Assembly (NCBI GenBank): GCA_025060595.1 | Contig: JANXBX010000001.1 | Location: 84,459 to 148,458, forward strand | Reading direction: 5' to 3' | Origin: Synergistota bacterium | GTDB lineage: Bacteria; Synergistota; GBS-1 | DNA length: 64,000 nt | Shown here: in pieces, positions 49,281 through 57,652 of the stretch | Layout of the letters: each line of letters begins with the position of its first letter | Numbering within the stretch: position 1 is the stretch's first letter | Position numbers and translations under genes: made by a program | Notes under the pieces: model-generated | Database searches by the model: none | Told to the model about the DNA's origin: nothing | Seen by the model: only the letters and a program-made list of their open reading frames with translations

Positions 49281-50485
49281 CGCCTCACCCCCCTTAAAAG
49301 GGAGAGCATTTCTTTATAGTTTTCCTTCAATACCTTAAAAACGCTTTTATCAATAGGCATTTCCCCCATAATTTTAATAGCTTCTTCAGGAGACAAAGCA
49401 GAGCGATAGGGCCTTTCACTTATAAGAGCATCAAAAATATCAGCCACAGCTATTATCCTTGATAAAAGAGGTATTTCCTCCCCTTTTAAACCATCAGGAT
49501 AACCATTACCATCGACTCTCTCATGATGATGCCTTACAACTTTAGCTATTACTTCAGCTCCTTTTATGTCGGAAAGAATAGAGAAAGCTATTTCAGGGTG
49601 TTTTTTCACCACTTCAAATTCCTCGGGAGAAAGCTTTCCTCTCTTATTCAGAATCTCATCAGAAATTCCGATTTTACCTATATCATGAAGAAGCGATGCT
49701 TCTTCTAAAAGCTCCTTTTCCTTCCTACTTAAACCTAAACGATCAGCTAAATAAAGAGAGATAAAAGCTACATTTTTTGAATGATCCCGAGTATAGGGAT
49801 CTTTTTCTTCCATGATAAAAGATATCTTCTCAAGCAACTTAATCTTGGTCAACCTCTCACTATGGGAAGCCACCATTAGCATGAATATTAGCGCTATAAG
49901 AATACTAAAAGAAAAAGAAAAAAGAATTTGAGACGGTTTTAGAAATGGTATCAAAGATTTAAACTTAACTTCTGAAATTTTCACATCCCCCCTAAGATCA
50001 GGAACAAAATACTTATCTATTCCTAAGCTTTGAATCAATTTAGGTAAATCTATTTCAACCTTAACTAGCCAGTCTTCAATAACTCTCTTAACTTTTGAAT
50101 CCCAAACGTTAAAGTAGATGATGATATTATTATCTATAGCTCTCATATAATAAAGACCTTCCGAAGCTATATCCTTAGGCCTCTTCACAACTTCAGCCCT
50201 TTTAACATAAGAGAAATCCTTCTCCACATAACTAAGGTTCTCTCTTATAAACTCCTCATCAGATAAGACAAAGGCATTGTAAAAATCATCCCATTGAAAG
50301 TAACCTGTAGAAATGGAACGCATGAAACCATCCAGAAAAACATCTATAACCTGGGAGCTTCTTCTAAGTTCAGAGACAAATTTCAACCTTTGAATATTCT
50401 GAAAATAAACTAAATTAACGGAAATGGTTACTATAAAAATTAATATAATCCACCACCTAAGCTCTTTCAAAATAGAGATTTTTAT
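49277..50485 (-). CDS. Membrane-anchored HD-GYP domain phosphodiesterase
   Basis: About 402 residues. One helix near the N-terminus and another at about residues 190-210 (ILFSFSFSILIALIFMLMVA) bracket an extracytoplasmic sensor region of about 160 residues. The C-terminal HD-GYP domain has EASLLHDIGKIGI, VVRHHHERVDGNGYPDGLKG and ADIFDALISERPYR, and should hydrolyse cyclic di-GMP. A TTG at 50470 has no ribosome site nearby, whereas in-frame ATA 50485 lies 6 bases beyond GGGGAGGAG and yields the plausible N-terminus (M)KISILKELRWW. I annotate that start. Confidence 0.85.
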   Translation of the reverse strand: MKISILKELRWWIILIFIVTISVNLVYFQNIQRLKFVSELRRSSQVIDVFLDGFMRSISTGYFQWDDFYNAFVLSDEEFIRENLSYVEKDFSYVKRAEVVKRPKDIASEGLYYMRAIDNNIIIYFNVWDSKVKRVIEDWLVKVEIDLPKLIQSLGIDKYFVPDLRGDVKISEVKFKSLIPFLKPSQILFSFSFSILIALIFMLMVASHSERLTKIKLLEKISFIMEEKDPYTRDHSKNVAFISLYLADRLGLSRKEKELLEEASLLHDIGKIGISDEILNKRGKLSPEEFEVVKKHPEIAFSILSDIKGAEVIAKVVRHHHERVDGNGYPDGLKGEEIPLLSRIIAVADIFDALISERPYRSALSPEEAIKIMGEMPIDKSVFKVLKENYKEMLSLLRGVRR

Positions 50486-50509
50486 CTTGATCTCCTCCCC
50501 TAAAATTCC

Positions 50510-51499
50510 TCATAGCATTCTCTTTCTAATAACATCGTTTATGAAAACATCCAGAATCTTAGGATCAAATAACTTTTCAGAAAGCTTTTCCAATCTTGAA
50601 ACAGCTTCCTCTACCGTTGGGAGAAAACCAAGCCTGCCCGAAAGTAAAGCATCAAAATAATTACACAACCCTATTATGCGAGCTTGCCCTATTATCTCTC
50701 CCCTCTCTAAACCTTGAGGATAACCACTCCCATCAAAGCTTTCATGATGCTGGTAAACAGCATGAGAAATGCTAATGGCTAAGTTTCTCATATTTCTTAA
50801 AAGACCGTAACCCAACAAAGGATGCATAGCTATAGTAAAGTCAATCTCACCCTTACTTAGAAAGGAGTTTAAGAAAAAATCCTCAACACTGAGAAAAAGC
50901 TTCCCTATATCGTGAAAAAGAGCAGCTGTTCCTATATCCCATATCCTTTTGACTTTGTAACCTAAGCTAAAGGCTGTAAACATCGATAAAACCGCTACAT
51001 TAAGCCAATGTTCCCAAAGCATACCTCCATCCTCATAACTAAAACTTCCCAGACTTATAAGCTTTCTTTCTCCTTTAAAGATCTCCCTTAAAAGCGCTAA
51101 GGTTATCTTCCTACCTAATTCAATAAAGAAAGCGATCTTAGATCTTTCCCACTGAACAGCCTTATCGAATCTCTTCAATATTAACTCACTATCTTCCCAA
51201 CTAACAATTCCAAAAGAAGCTTTCCTAAACACGCTTAAGTTTTTTCTTAATCCTGTGTAAATTTCCCTAACCTTATTCAAAAAGGGGTTCTCGAGAAGAT
51301 CGCCTGACTTTTCGTAAATTTCCCTCTCGTCTTCGCTTTCAAAAACTGCAACATGAGATATACTAAATCTCTTAATACTATCTATATGCTTCTTCTCGAG
51401 AGAAACCCCCCTCTTTAAAAGAGAATATCCCTCAGGGGTATATATACTTCTTCCAAGAAGCTCTCCCCCCTTAAGCTCATCAACTCTGACTATTTTCAA
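50510..51499 (-). CDS. Soluble HD-GYP domain protein
   Basis: 329 residues without membrane segments. Residues 1-140 are a helical N-terminal region (EGYSLLKRGVSLEKKHIDSIKRF); the HD-GYP domain follows with IGTAALFHDIGKLFLSVEDF, AVYQHHESFDGSGYPQGLERGEIIG and CNYFDALLSGRLGFLP. It probably degrades cyclic di-GMP in the cytoplasm. TTG start at 51499, about 10 bases from GAGGTG, within the end of the PseG-like gene (20 bp overlap). Adjacent to a second, membrane-bound HD-GYP gene. Confidence 0.9.
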   Translation of the reverse strand: MKIVRVDELKGGELLGRSIYTPEGYSLLKRGVSLEKKHIDSIKRFSISHVAVFESEDEREIYEKSGDLLENPFLNKVREIYTGLRKNLSVFRKASFGIVSWEDSELILKRFDKAVQWERSKIAFFIELGRKITLALLREIFKGERKLISLGSFSYEDGGMLWEHWLNVAVLSMFTAFSLGYKVKRIWDIGTAALFHDIGKLFLSVEDFFLNSFLSKGEIDFTIAMHPLLGYGLLRNMRNLAISISHAVYQHHESFDGSGYPQGLERGEIIGQARIIGLCNYFDALLSGRLGFLPTVEEAVSRLEKLSEKLFDPKILDVFINDVIRKRML

Positions 51500-52349
51500 G
51501 TATCTTTAACACCTCTTTCATTGCATCATCTACAGAATAAGCAAGTTTAACAAAGTTAAAATTATCAAAATAAAACTTTATCCTCCTTTCCTCCATCCCA
51601 CTTTGAGGAATACCAATGGTGAACCTCTCAAGAAAGACAGAATATGCAAAAGAAAGGCCCCCAGAGGAAATAACTATAGAAGAGCACTCGTATAAAAATG
51701 CGAGATCCTTTAAAGACTTATAAAGTTTAATATTAGAAGGAAGAGAGGTCTTCGAAAAAATGGAGTAGTCAGAATTAAGGGGACCAAAGATAATATGAAC
51801 ATTTATGTTTTCCTTAATAGGGTTTTCCTGAATAAGATGAAGAAACTGTCTTGTAAATTTCCTCGGATCTGCCCCACCAAACGTAACGAGAATATCTCTT
51901 CCTCTAGGGGGAAGCCCCTTCAAACGTCTTATTTCTAAAGGGGGGTAAACATAATCCCAACCAGTTAAAACCTCTTTAGCTTTAAAGCTCATATAACTAG
52001 AGAAGATAAAATCAGGATAAACTAGGACATCAACTTCAAAATTATTCATAGTACCATCGTTATCAAAGAGAACAACGAATTTCCTATCTTTGAGAGAGCC
52101 TAAGATTTCCAATACCTCCTCTTTACTAGGAAGATCTATGACAACCCCGGAAGATTCTGCAAGTTTGGTATTAAAGGCCGTTTTTATACCTTCCCTCCAT
52201 AAATCTCTTGCTATATATATAGACCTATATACGTGACCAAGACCTTTCTCTTTAGACCCCTTACAAAATAAGGTAATCAAAGGACTCCTATAATCTTTAA
52301 GCTTTAAAGCTATCAAAGAAACAAGGTTAGTTCTTTCCTCAAACCCCAC
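51480..52349 (-). CDS. PseG/SpsG-like glycosyltransferase-fold protein
   Basis: 289 residues with a GT-B fold pattern: CKGSKEKGLGHVYRSIYIARDL (GxGHxxR), ILVTFGGADPRKFTRQFLHL and SSIVISSGGLSFAYSVFLERFTIGIPQ. This set matches nucleotide-sugar hydrolases or transferases of the PseG (pseudaminic acid) and SpsG (spore coat) group. GTG start at 52349 immediately follows the dcd stop. The first 25 residues are not conserved in the family, so an internal start is possible. No other pseudaminic acid genes are nearby; the substrate is unknown. Confidence 0.8.
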   Translation of the reverse strand: MGFEERTNLVSLIALKLKDYRSPLITLFCKGSKEKGLGHVYRSIYIARDLWREGIKTAFNTKLAESSGVVIDLPSKEEVLEILGSLKDRKFVVLFDNDGTMNNFEVDVLVYPDFIFSSYMSFKAKEVLTGWDYVYPPLEIRRLKGLPPRGRDILVTFGGADPRKFTRQFLHLIQENPIKENINVHIIFGPLNSDYSIFSKTSLPSNIKLYKSLKDLAFLYECSSIVISSGGLSFAYSVFLERFTIGIPQSGMEERRIKFYFDNFNFVKLAYSVDDAMKEVLKILENSQS

Positions 52350-52967
52350 CTATAATTTATCCTTTCCTTCTTTCATCTTTTTAAGTATCTCCCACTCTGG
52401 ATCCTTCCACAGAAAACCAATCTCTGGAAGAAGAGAACCTATATATTTACTTGAAGCTTTAGAATAATCCTTAACCTCCCTATCCTTGACCTCGTGGAAA
52501 ACAAGTTGAGCAATTCTTGTACCAGGATAAAGATAGAGAGGAGCTATCCCAAGGTTAGCAAGCTCAAGGGTTATTACTCCCCTGTAGCCAGGGGAAACAA
52601 CAGTAGCTGTTGCTACCACAAGGCCAAGCCTTCCCCATGAAGACCTCCCTTCAACATAAGCCATATATTTTTCACTTAAAGCCACATATTCAAGGGTGCT
52701 TGATAGAGCAAAATCTCCCGGATGAAGAACAAATGCCTGCCCCGGCTCTAAAAATATTCTTTCTCCAACCATGGGAAGAAAAGGAGCATCCCCACTTAAT
52801 GGATCGAATGCTCCCATGACTCTCTTCCTGAAGAGAATAAAATCAAGGCCAAGCCTTACATCTAGGCTCCCCTTACCGATCTGAACAGCAGGATCCAAAA
52901 GAGGTATGATCTTTATTTCACCACTTTCTATCGCCCTCAATATCTCCTGAGAAGGTATCACTCCCAT
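52350..52967 (-). CDS. dcd: dCTP deaminase
   Basis: Converts dCTP to dUTP (or directly to dUMP in some lineages). 205 residues. The trimeric dUTPase-like fold shows GSLDVRLGLDFILF, VLHPGDFALSSTLEYVALS and YVEGRSSWGRLGLVVATATVV, with SPGYRGVITLELANLG as the nucleotide-binding hairpin. The ATG lies 50 bp inside the 3' end of the upstream unknown gene, an unusually long overlap. Mono- versus bifunctional type cannot be told by eye. Confidence 0.93.
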   Translation of the reverse strand: MGVIPSQEILRAIESGEIKIIPLLDPAVQIGKGSLDVRLGLDFILFRKRVMGAFDPLSGDAPFLPMVGERIFLEPGQAFVLHPGDFALSSTLEYVALSEKYMAYVEGRSSWGRLGLVVATATVVSPGYRGVITLELANLGIAPLYLYPGTRIAQLVFHEVKDREVKDYSKASSKYIGSLLPEIGFLWKDPEWEILKKMKEGKDKL

Positions 52968-53676
52968 GCTTAAACTTATACCACTCCTTTCTAAACGCTC
53001 TCAGCTTTAAAGCAGTCATAAGAAGTTCACTAATATTTCTCCTATCTGTTCCCTCTTTAATTAAAATCCAACCAGCGTTAAAAAGCTCAGGAAGAGAGCA
53101 ATCTATAGGAGGAAGAGAGTCTTTGAGCTGATTGATTGCAAAGCTTATATTCTCCATCACAGGGTTATCTATATCTTTATAGAACTTCAATCTAGACTCC
53201 CCTTTAGGAAACAAAACCTCTCCTAAAGCAAACTTATAAGCTTCTCCATATCTTTTTATAGCCATCTTATCAGAGGAAGGAATGTCCAATCCAATCCATC
53301 TCAAATATAAACCATAAAGATATGGATAAAGAAGAGGCTCCTCCAGGAAAAACTCCGGAAGCAGAAGGAGAAAGAAGTCTTTCATAGGATAATAAGTGGG
53401 AAACCAACCATCATAAGTGGAAACTATAGGTTTGATACCGCTTTCCTCTTCCAGGTAGGCCTTTAGAGCCCAGGGTATATCCATCCGAGAACTTCTTAAG
53501 AGGTATCTAAAAAGACGTTCAAGAAAAAGTAAATCTTTCTCATTAGGTTTAAGAGAAAGTCTCCCTTTCAGGAATTCCAAAACCTTTAAAACCTGAGGAG
53601 ATATAGAAGGAAGACTCTCAAAGCTTTCTATTTCAAGCCTGAGGCGCTCTATTCTATAAGACATTATTTCTATCAT
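52918..53676 (-). CDS. Protein of unknown function, likely leaderless mRNA
   Basis: About 252 residues from ATG 53676 (or ATG 53664). I recognise no family. It is mostly helical, with an acidic and aromatic middle (GWFPTYYPMKDFFLLLLPEFFLEEPLLYPYLYGLYLRW region, positions about 95-135) that could be a membrane-associated or helical-repeat surface. A TATAAT box at 53691-53686 is only 9 bases before the ATG and no ribosome site exists, so translation is probably leaderless. A longer reading to 53745 runs through the promoter and tRNA terminator. Its last 50 bp overlap dcd. Confidence 0.7.
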   Translation of the reverse strand: MIEIMSYRIERLRLEIESFESLPSISPQVLKVLEFLKGRLSLKPNEKDLLFLERLFRYLLRSSRMDIPWALKAYLEEESGIKPIVSTYDGWFPTYYPMKDFFLLLLPEFFLEEPLLYPYLYGLYLRWIGLDIPSSDKMAIKRYGEAYKFALGEVLFPKGESRLKFYKDIDNPVMENISFAINQLKDSLPPIDCSLPELFNAGWILIKEGTDRRNISELLMTALKLRAFRKEWYKFKHGSDTFSGDIEGDRKW

Positions 53677-53685
53677 CTTGTATTT

Positions 53686-53691
53686 ATTATA
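53686..53691 (-). promoter_or_regulatory. -10 box for the dcd-panC gene run
   Basis: TATAAT on the minus strand, 9 bases before ATG 53676. The -35 region is poor (TTCTCC at the expected place, inside the tRNA-Ala terminator). All genes from here to panC point the same way with small gaps or overlaps. Confidence 0.5.
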
Positions 53692-53705
53692 ACATAAAAA
53701 AATAA

Positions 53706-53737
53706 AAGGGAGAAAACTCTTCTTGAGCTTCTCCCTT
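53706..53737 (-). terminator. Terminator of tRNA-Ala
   Basis: Arms AAGGGAGAA (53706-53714) and TTCTCCCTT (53729-53737), 14-base loop. On the minus strand the stem is followed by TTATTTTTTT. Confidence 0.8.
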
Positions 53738-53746
53738 GCTATCAAC

Positions 53747-53821
53747 TGGTGGAGCTGACGGGAGTCGAACCCGTGACCTCTTCCATGCCAAGGAAGCGCG
53801 CTCCCACTGCGCTACAGCCCC
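53747..53821 (-). tRNA. tRNA-Ala (anticodon GGC)
   Basis: 75 bases with encoded CCA. The acceptor GGGGCTG pairs with CAGCTCC and shows the G3-U70 wobble that identifies alanine tRNAs. Anticodon arm CTTCC-TTGGCAT-GGAAG gives GGC, reading GCC/GCT. T arm ACGGGTTCGACTCCCGT is intact. Confidence 0.96.
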
Positions 53822-53833
53822 AAGCTATGGGAT

Positions 53834-53862
53834 ATTATAAAAGCACAACCTGAAATTGTCAA
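53834..53862 (-). promoter_or_regulatory. Consensus promoter of tRNA-Ala
   Basis: TTGACA (53862-53857), 17 bp, TATAAT (53839-53834), an exact consensus. The tRNA starts 12 bases past the -10 box. Confidence 0.9.
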
Positions 53863-54043
53863 GGAACCAAAAATAGAAAAATACAGGAACACCTTAACCT
53901 CATTTATGGCATTTCAAAAGGCTAAAACAGGTATATGCATTCTACCTACCCTCAAGGAAGCAAAAGTCAAACTAAAGGCATAATTACGATTAAAGCAATC
54001 TAAATCTTACCACTATGGGGATCCTTTGCTAGTAATAATAAAG
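53863..54043. other. Intergenic region with no gene seen
   Basis: About 180 bases between the tRNA-Ala promoter and the nth stop codon. No ORF with a ribosome site, no strong hairpin and no repeat were found. Confidence 0.5.
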
Positions 54044-54682
54044 TCAAGTTAACTTTTTACATGCGTCTTTAAGAGGACAAGCATGACAATTAGGCTTACT
54101 AGGTCTGCAGTAAGTTCTCCCTATGAGTATCAACAGTTTATGAGCTATTAATCTGTCTTCGGGCGGGAAAACCTCCATTAGTTTCAGTCTAATAATTTCA
54201 TAGCTATCTTTTTGATTTACTAAACCAAATCTTTTTACAACCCTTTCAATATGCCTATCAATCGCAAATGTTTCATTATATCCAATGTGAAGAAGTATAA
54301 CATCTGCAGTTTTAGGACCTATCCCATAAATGCTCATTAAAGACTTTCTAGGGTCTTCTTCCTCAAGAACCTTTCTTATATCCCCATTCCAAAAATTTAT
54401 AACTTTATTAGCAAGATTTAAAATATATCTGGACTTGCTCTTCTTTAAACCTGATAAGGATATAACCGACTCTAAAACTTCCGATTCAAGAGAGAGAATA
54501 CCATGAGGAGTGACCCTGCCACCAAGCTCCTCTTTTAAACAAATAAAAGCTTTAATAGCATTCACATCAGAGGTATTCTGAGAGAGAATTGTAGCAACTG
54601 CCACCTCAAAAGGATCAGAGGAAATAGAACTAGAGAAAACCCCTTTAAGATTAAGTCCCTTGAGAATATCTCTCAAATTCAT
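54044..54682 (-). CDS. nth: Endonuclease III-family DNA glycosylase/lyase
   Basis: 212 residues. The helix-hairpin-helix is LMSIYGIGPKTADVILLHIG with the catalytic lysine in GPKTAD, and the catalytic aspartate follows in TFAIDRHIERVVKRFG. A [4Fe-4S] cluster is bound by CRPSKPNCHACPLKDAC (CX6CX2CX5C). It removes oxidised or mismatched bases; whether it acts on oxidised pyrimidines or T/G mismatches is not clear from the motif (GPK rather than the E. coli GRK). ATG overlaps the preceding gene by 4 bp. Confidence 0.92.
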   Translation of the reverse strand: MNLRDILKGLNLKGVFSSSISSDPFEVAVATILSQNTSDVNAIKAFICLKEELGGRVTPHGILSLESEVLESVISLSGLKKSKSRYILNLANKVINFWNGDIRKVLEEEDPRKSLMSIYGIGPKTADVILLHIGYNETFAIDRHIERVVKRFGLVNQKDSYEIIRLKLMEVFPPEDRLIAHKLLILIGRTYCRPSKPNCHACPLKDACKKLT

Positions 54683-56163
54683 GACTTATCACATAAACCC
54701 TTAACTGGAGCCATTATTTTCATACCATTAGATAAGGTCAAAACAATCCTTAAAACGCCCAAGTCCAGAGATTTTGAGTCTTCCCAATGACACCACAAAT
54801 TGTAAACCTTACGGCCATAGACTTTAAGATAAAGAGAACCATCATACGCGCTTAAAAGCCTTCCATTTTCATCAGTGACTGCTATAACAGGACAACCATC
54901 TCCAAGATAAGTATTCCAACTAGCTAAAGAATTGGTAGTGGAATAAAGTTCTATACCAGTTATAATACCGTTTCCCTCAAGTACAAGCTTTAGATGAAGG
55001 TCTGGTTTAGAATCTCCCTTTATCTCCTCAGAAACTGAAACATAATCCTCTGATCCAATTCCTGAAATAGCACATTCCCTTACAGTAATTGGATATTTAT
55101 AAATTTCTTCTTTCTTAACAGGAAAATCTACCTTCCTTCCGTCAGAAAGCCAGAGAAAAACTTTATATGAATATTCTTCGCGCGTCATTACTCCAGAATC
55201 ACAAACATAAAGATTAAGAGTATCTTCCCCTTTGACTGGAATGTTTATACTTCCTGAAGGAAGGTTCAGAAACTTACCTGACTTATCTAAAACAGCTATA
55301 GCTGGTATCCCATCACCAGGGATTGTATTCCAAGAGGTAATGTTGTTTTTACCATACCCTCTTACTTCAATAGCTTTTATAGCAACTCCAACCCCTTCAA
55401 CCTCTATCAAAAATCTCCCATCTCTAAAACCATCAGGGCCAATCTCTTCAGAAAAATTAACATGATCATAATCAGAAATGCCATAAAATAAAGCATCCTT
55501 AATCCTAAAGAAGCTTTTCTCAGGCAAAGCTGGTTTCAGTTCCCAGCTATAAAACTCAGCAGCTGATGAATACTCACCAATCGACTTAGCAAAAAAGCCT
55601 ATATATTTAAATAGTTCTTCCTTAAGGTTAAGCTTACCAAGAAATTCCCAATCTCCATCTAAATCAGCTTTAAAATAAAAACTGATTTCATTCTTGCTTT
55701 TCCTAACTTTCAAAAGACCTTCTTTAGACTTAAACGGAACTTCAAAAGCATATCCTAAGCTACACTTTTTGGGAAGGCTTCCCGCAAGAACAAGTTTATC
55801 CCTATCGTGTGGACCAAACAAAAGATGATAAGTTTTAGACTCACCGCCATCCCAAAGAATTAGGCCGAAAGAGGAACCAGGATACCTTTTCTTAGCTTTA
55901 AAATGAGAGGTAAATTCCCAATCTCCCAAAGGAACCTCTTTAACTAAAAGTGGGGCTCCCTTTTTTGTCTCTCCTTTTCTATAACAAAGGCTAATATCCT
56001 GATAAGGATTCGAATAAAGAAATAAATGATAAGAAGTATAAAAGAAATAAAGGTCATTACCTTCAGGGTCACTCCAGAACCATCCCTGAGCCTGTGAGTG
56101 AATACAACTAAGAAAAGTAAAAACTATACAAAAAACAGTTAGAAGAATTTTTATAACACTCAT
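54679..56163 (-). CDS. Exported protein with lectin-like N-terminus and two tandem C-terminal repeats
   Basis: 494 residues, no named family recognised. The signal peptide ends near FLSCIHSQAQG; the Cys could be a weak lipobox. Residues about 28-210 resemble a concanavalin-type sandwich (LGDWEFTSHFKAKKRYPGSS, FGLILWDGGESKTYHLLFG). Two repeats follow, about 222-355 and 363-490, each with a SEE-xx-D start, a V/LEG-G-I strand, then SWNT-x2-GDG-x-P-x-IAV-x-D and a G-x-L...SDG or SNG end. ATG behind GGAAG, with a TATAAT box nearby. A surface or periplasmic binding role is a guess. Confidence 0.65.
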   Translation of the reverse strand: MSVIKILLTVFCIVFTFLSCIHSQAQGWFWSDPEGNDLYFFYTSYHLFLYSNPYQDISLCYRKGETKKGAPLLVKEVPLGDWEFTSHFKAKKRYPGSSFGLILWDGGESKTYHLLFGPHDRDKLVLAGSLPKKCSLGYAFEVPFKSKEGLLKVRKSKNEISFYFKADLDGDWEFLGKLNLKEELFKYIGFFAKSIGEYSSAAEFYSWELKPALPEKSFFRIKDALFYGISDYDHVNFSEEIGPDGFRDGRFLIEVEGVGVAIKAIEVRGYGKNNITSWNTIPGDGIPAIAVLDKSGKFLNLPSGSINIPVKGEDTLNLYVCDSGVMTREEYSYKVFLWLSDGRKVDFPVKKEEIYKYPITVRECAISGIGSEDYVSVSEEIKGDSKPDLHLKLVLEGNGIITGIELYSTTNSLASWNTYLGDGCPVIAVTDENGRLLSAYDGSLYLKVYGRKVYNLWCHWEDSKSLDLGVLRIVLTLSNGMKIMAPVKGLCDKS

Positions 56164-56198
56164 TTTCTTCCGTAATCAAATTATAACATAGAATAAAA

Positions 56199-56230
56199 AG
56201 GGACATCCCCTCCCTTGAGGATGTCCCCTT
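56199..56230 (-). terminator. Terminator of the kor operon
   Basis: AAGGGACATCC (56199-56209) pairs with GGATGTCCC...TT (56219-56230). On the minus strand the stem is followed by TTTTTATTC. It lies 45 bp after the korC stop and just before the promoter of the exported-protein gene. Confidence 0.85.
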
Positions 56231-56275
56231 TAGGCAAAGCCTAACAATGAACATATAAATTAATTATGCTCTTTT

Positions 56276-56824
56276 CTAAGCTACCATCTTACCTAATTCA
56301 TATCCTATATTAAAAGCTTTAAGGTTTTTATCCTCTGTACCTTGGGGAACTCTAGCAAGTATAGCCTTTTCAAAGGATTCCTTCTTGACTATATTTTCTA
56401 TTAAAGCACATAATACTCCTAATGCAATTATATTAGCAAAAAGAGGAGTTCCAAAGCTATCCACGCTCGTTTTCACTATCGGAAGATGCAAAAGCTTTCC
56501 CTTAACCTGAGGAAGCTTTCTAACAAAAAAATCGTCCACTATAAGTATACCGCCCTCTTTAAGATCAGTACCATGCTTATCCGCAGACTCTTGAGTCAAA
56601 GCTATAACTATATCAGGAGAGGCAACTTTGGGATAATCTATCTCCACATCACTTATTACCACCTCAGATTTACTTGCACCACCTCTTGCTTCCGGACCAT
56701 AAGACTGAGTCTGAACTGCATTCTTTCCCTCATAAACAGCCACTGCCTCTCCAAGGATTACCCCAGCAAGGACTATACCTTGTCCCCCCGCCCCTGAAAA
56801 TCTAACCTCAAAGCGCCCTATCAT
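56276..56824 (-). CDS. korC: 2-oxoacid:ferredoxin oxidoreductase gamma subunit (KorC)
   Basis: The gamma-type subunit (182 residues) of a four-subunit 2-oxoacid:ferredoxin oxidoreductase. It starts VRFSGAGGQGIVLAGVILGEA, followed by QTQSYGPEARGGASKSEVVIS, the conserved motif of the family, which binds the CoA/pyruvoyl pocket region. ATG overlaps the korB stop by 4 bp. Last gene of korDABC. Confidence 0.93.
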   Translation of the reverse strand: MIGRFEVRFSGAGGQGIVLAGVILGEAVAVYEGKNAVQTQSYGPEARGGASKSEVVISDVEIDYPKVASPDIVIALTQESADKHGTDLKEGGILIVDDFFVRKLPQVKGKLLHLPIVKTSVDSFGTPLFANIIALGVLCALIENIVKKESFEKAILARVPQGTEDKNLKAFNIGYELGKMVA

Positions 56825-57651
56825 TCTTCAGTCCCCTCCTCCTGAGCCACCTTGCACAGATCCTGATAGAGCTGGGTGTATTCTATCATCTCCTTATCCG
56901 CAAACTCCCCGATAACTATTTTGCCTTCAAGCTCTTGAGGAGACATCTCCTTAGCCTTAGATATAGGAAAACTATTATTTTTTAGCCATTCCATCATCTC
57001 AACTGGTCCTCTAAGTCTATTCCTTCTCCCAAACTGAGTAGGACAAACCGATACAATTTCAACGAAGGAAAAGCCCTTCTTTTCCAAAGCCCTCTTTATA
57101 AACTTTTCTGTCTGAGGAACGTGAAATACCGTAGCCCTGGCTACATAAACCGCTCCAGCTGCAATAGCAAGATTACATAAATCAAACTGGCGTTCAATAA
57201 AACCATAAGGCGCTGTGGATCCCTTAGCCCCATGGGGAGTAGTTGGTGAAGCTTGCCCACCTGTCATTCCATATATGTAGTTATTTAAGACTATCGCAGT
57301 CATATCTAGATTTCTTCTTGCCGCATGAATAAAGTGATTTCCTCCTATGGCAGCACAATCTCCGTCACCCATGACAGCTACAACCTTTAACTTAGGATTA
57401 GCAAGTTTAATTCCAGTAGCAAAAGCCAAAGCTCTTCCGTGAGTAGTATGAAGGGTGTTGGCATTGATATATCCAGGAATCCTTGAAGAACAACCTATTC
57501 CTGAAACTACCATGACCTCTTCAGGATTATATCCCATAGAATCGAAAGCCCTGACTAAAGCATGAAGGGCAATACCATGGCCGCAACCAGCACAAAATAT
57601 ATGTGGGAAAAGCCCCAACCTTAAAAACCGAGCGATATTTCCGCGGGGCAT
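56821..57651 (-). CDS. korB: 2-oxoacid:ferredoxin oxidoreductase beta subunit (KorB)
   Basis: The thiamine-pyrophosphate subunit. Motifs are FCAGCGHGIALHALVRAF (cluster and TPP site), GIGCSSRIPGYINANTLHTTHGR and VAVMGDGDCAAIGGNHFIHAARRN, the GDG...N TPP-Mg motif, then NNYIYGMTGGQASPTTPHG. I start at ATG 57651 (276 residues), 9 bases after AAAGGAGG; a TTG at 57660 abuts that site. One base separates it from korA. Confidence 0.95.
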   Translation of the reverse strand: MPRGNIARFLRLGLFPHIFCAGCGHGIALHALVRAFDSMGYNPEEVMVVSGIGCSSRIPGYINANTLHTTHGRALAFATGIKLANPKLKVVAVMGDGDCAAIGGNHFIHAARRNLDMTAIVLNNYIYGMTGGQASPTTPHGAKGSTAPYGFIERQFDLCNLAIAAGAVYVARATVFHVPQTEKFIKRALEKKGFSFVEIVSVCPTQFGRRNRLRGPVEMMEWLKNNSFPISKAKEMSPQELEGKIVIGEFADKEMIEYTQLYQDLCKVAQEEGTEE

Positions 57652-57652
57652 C

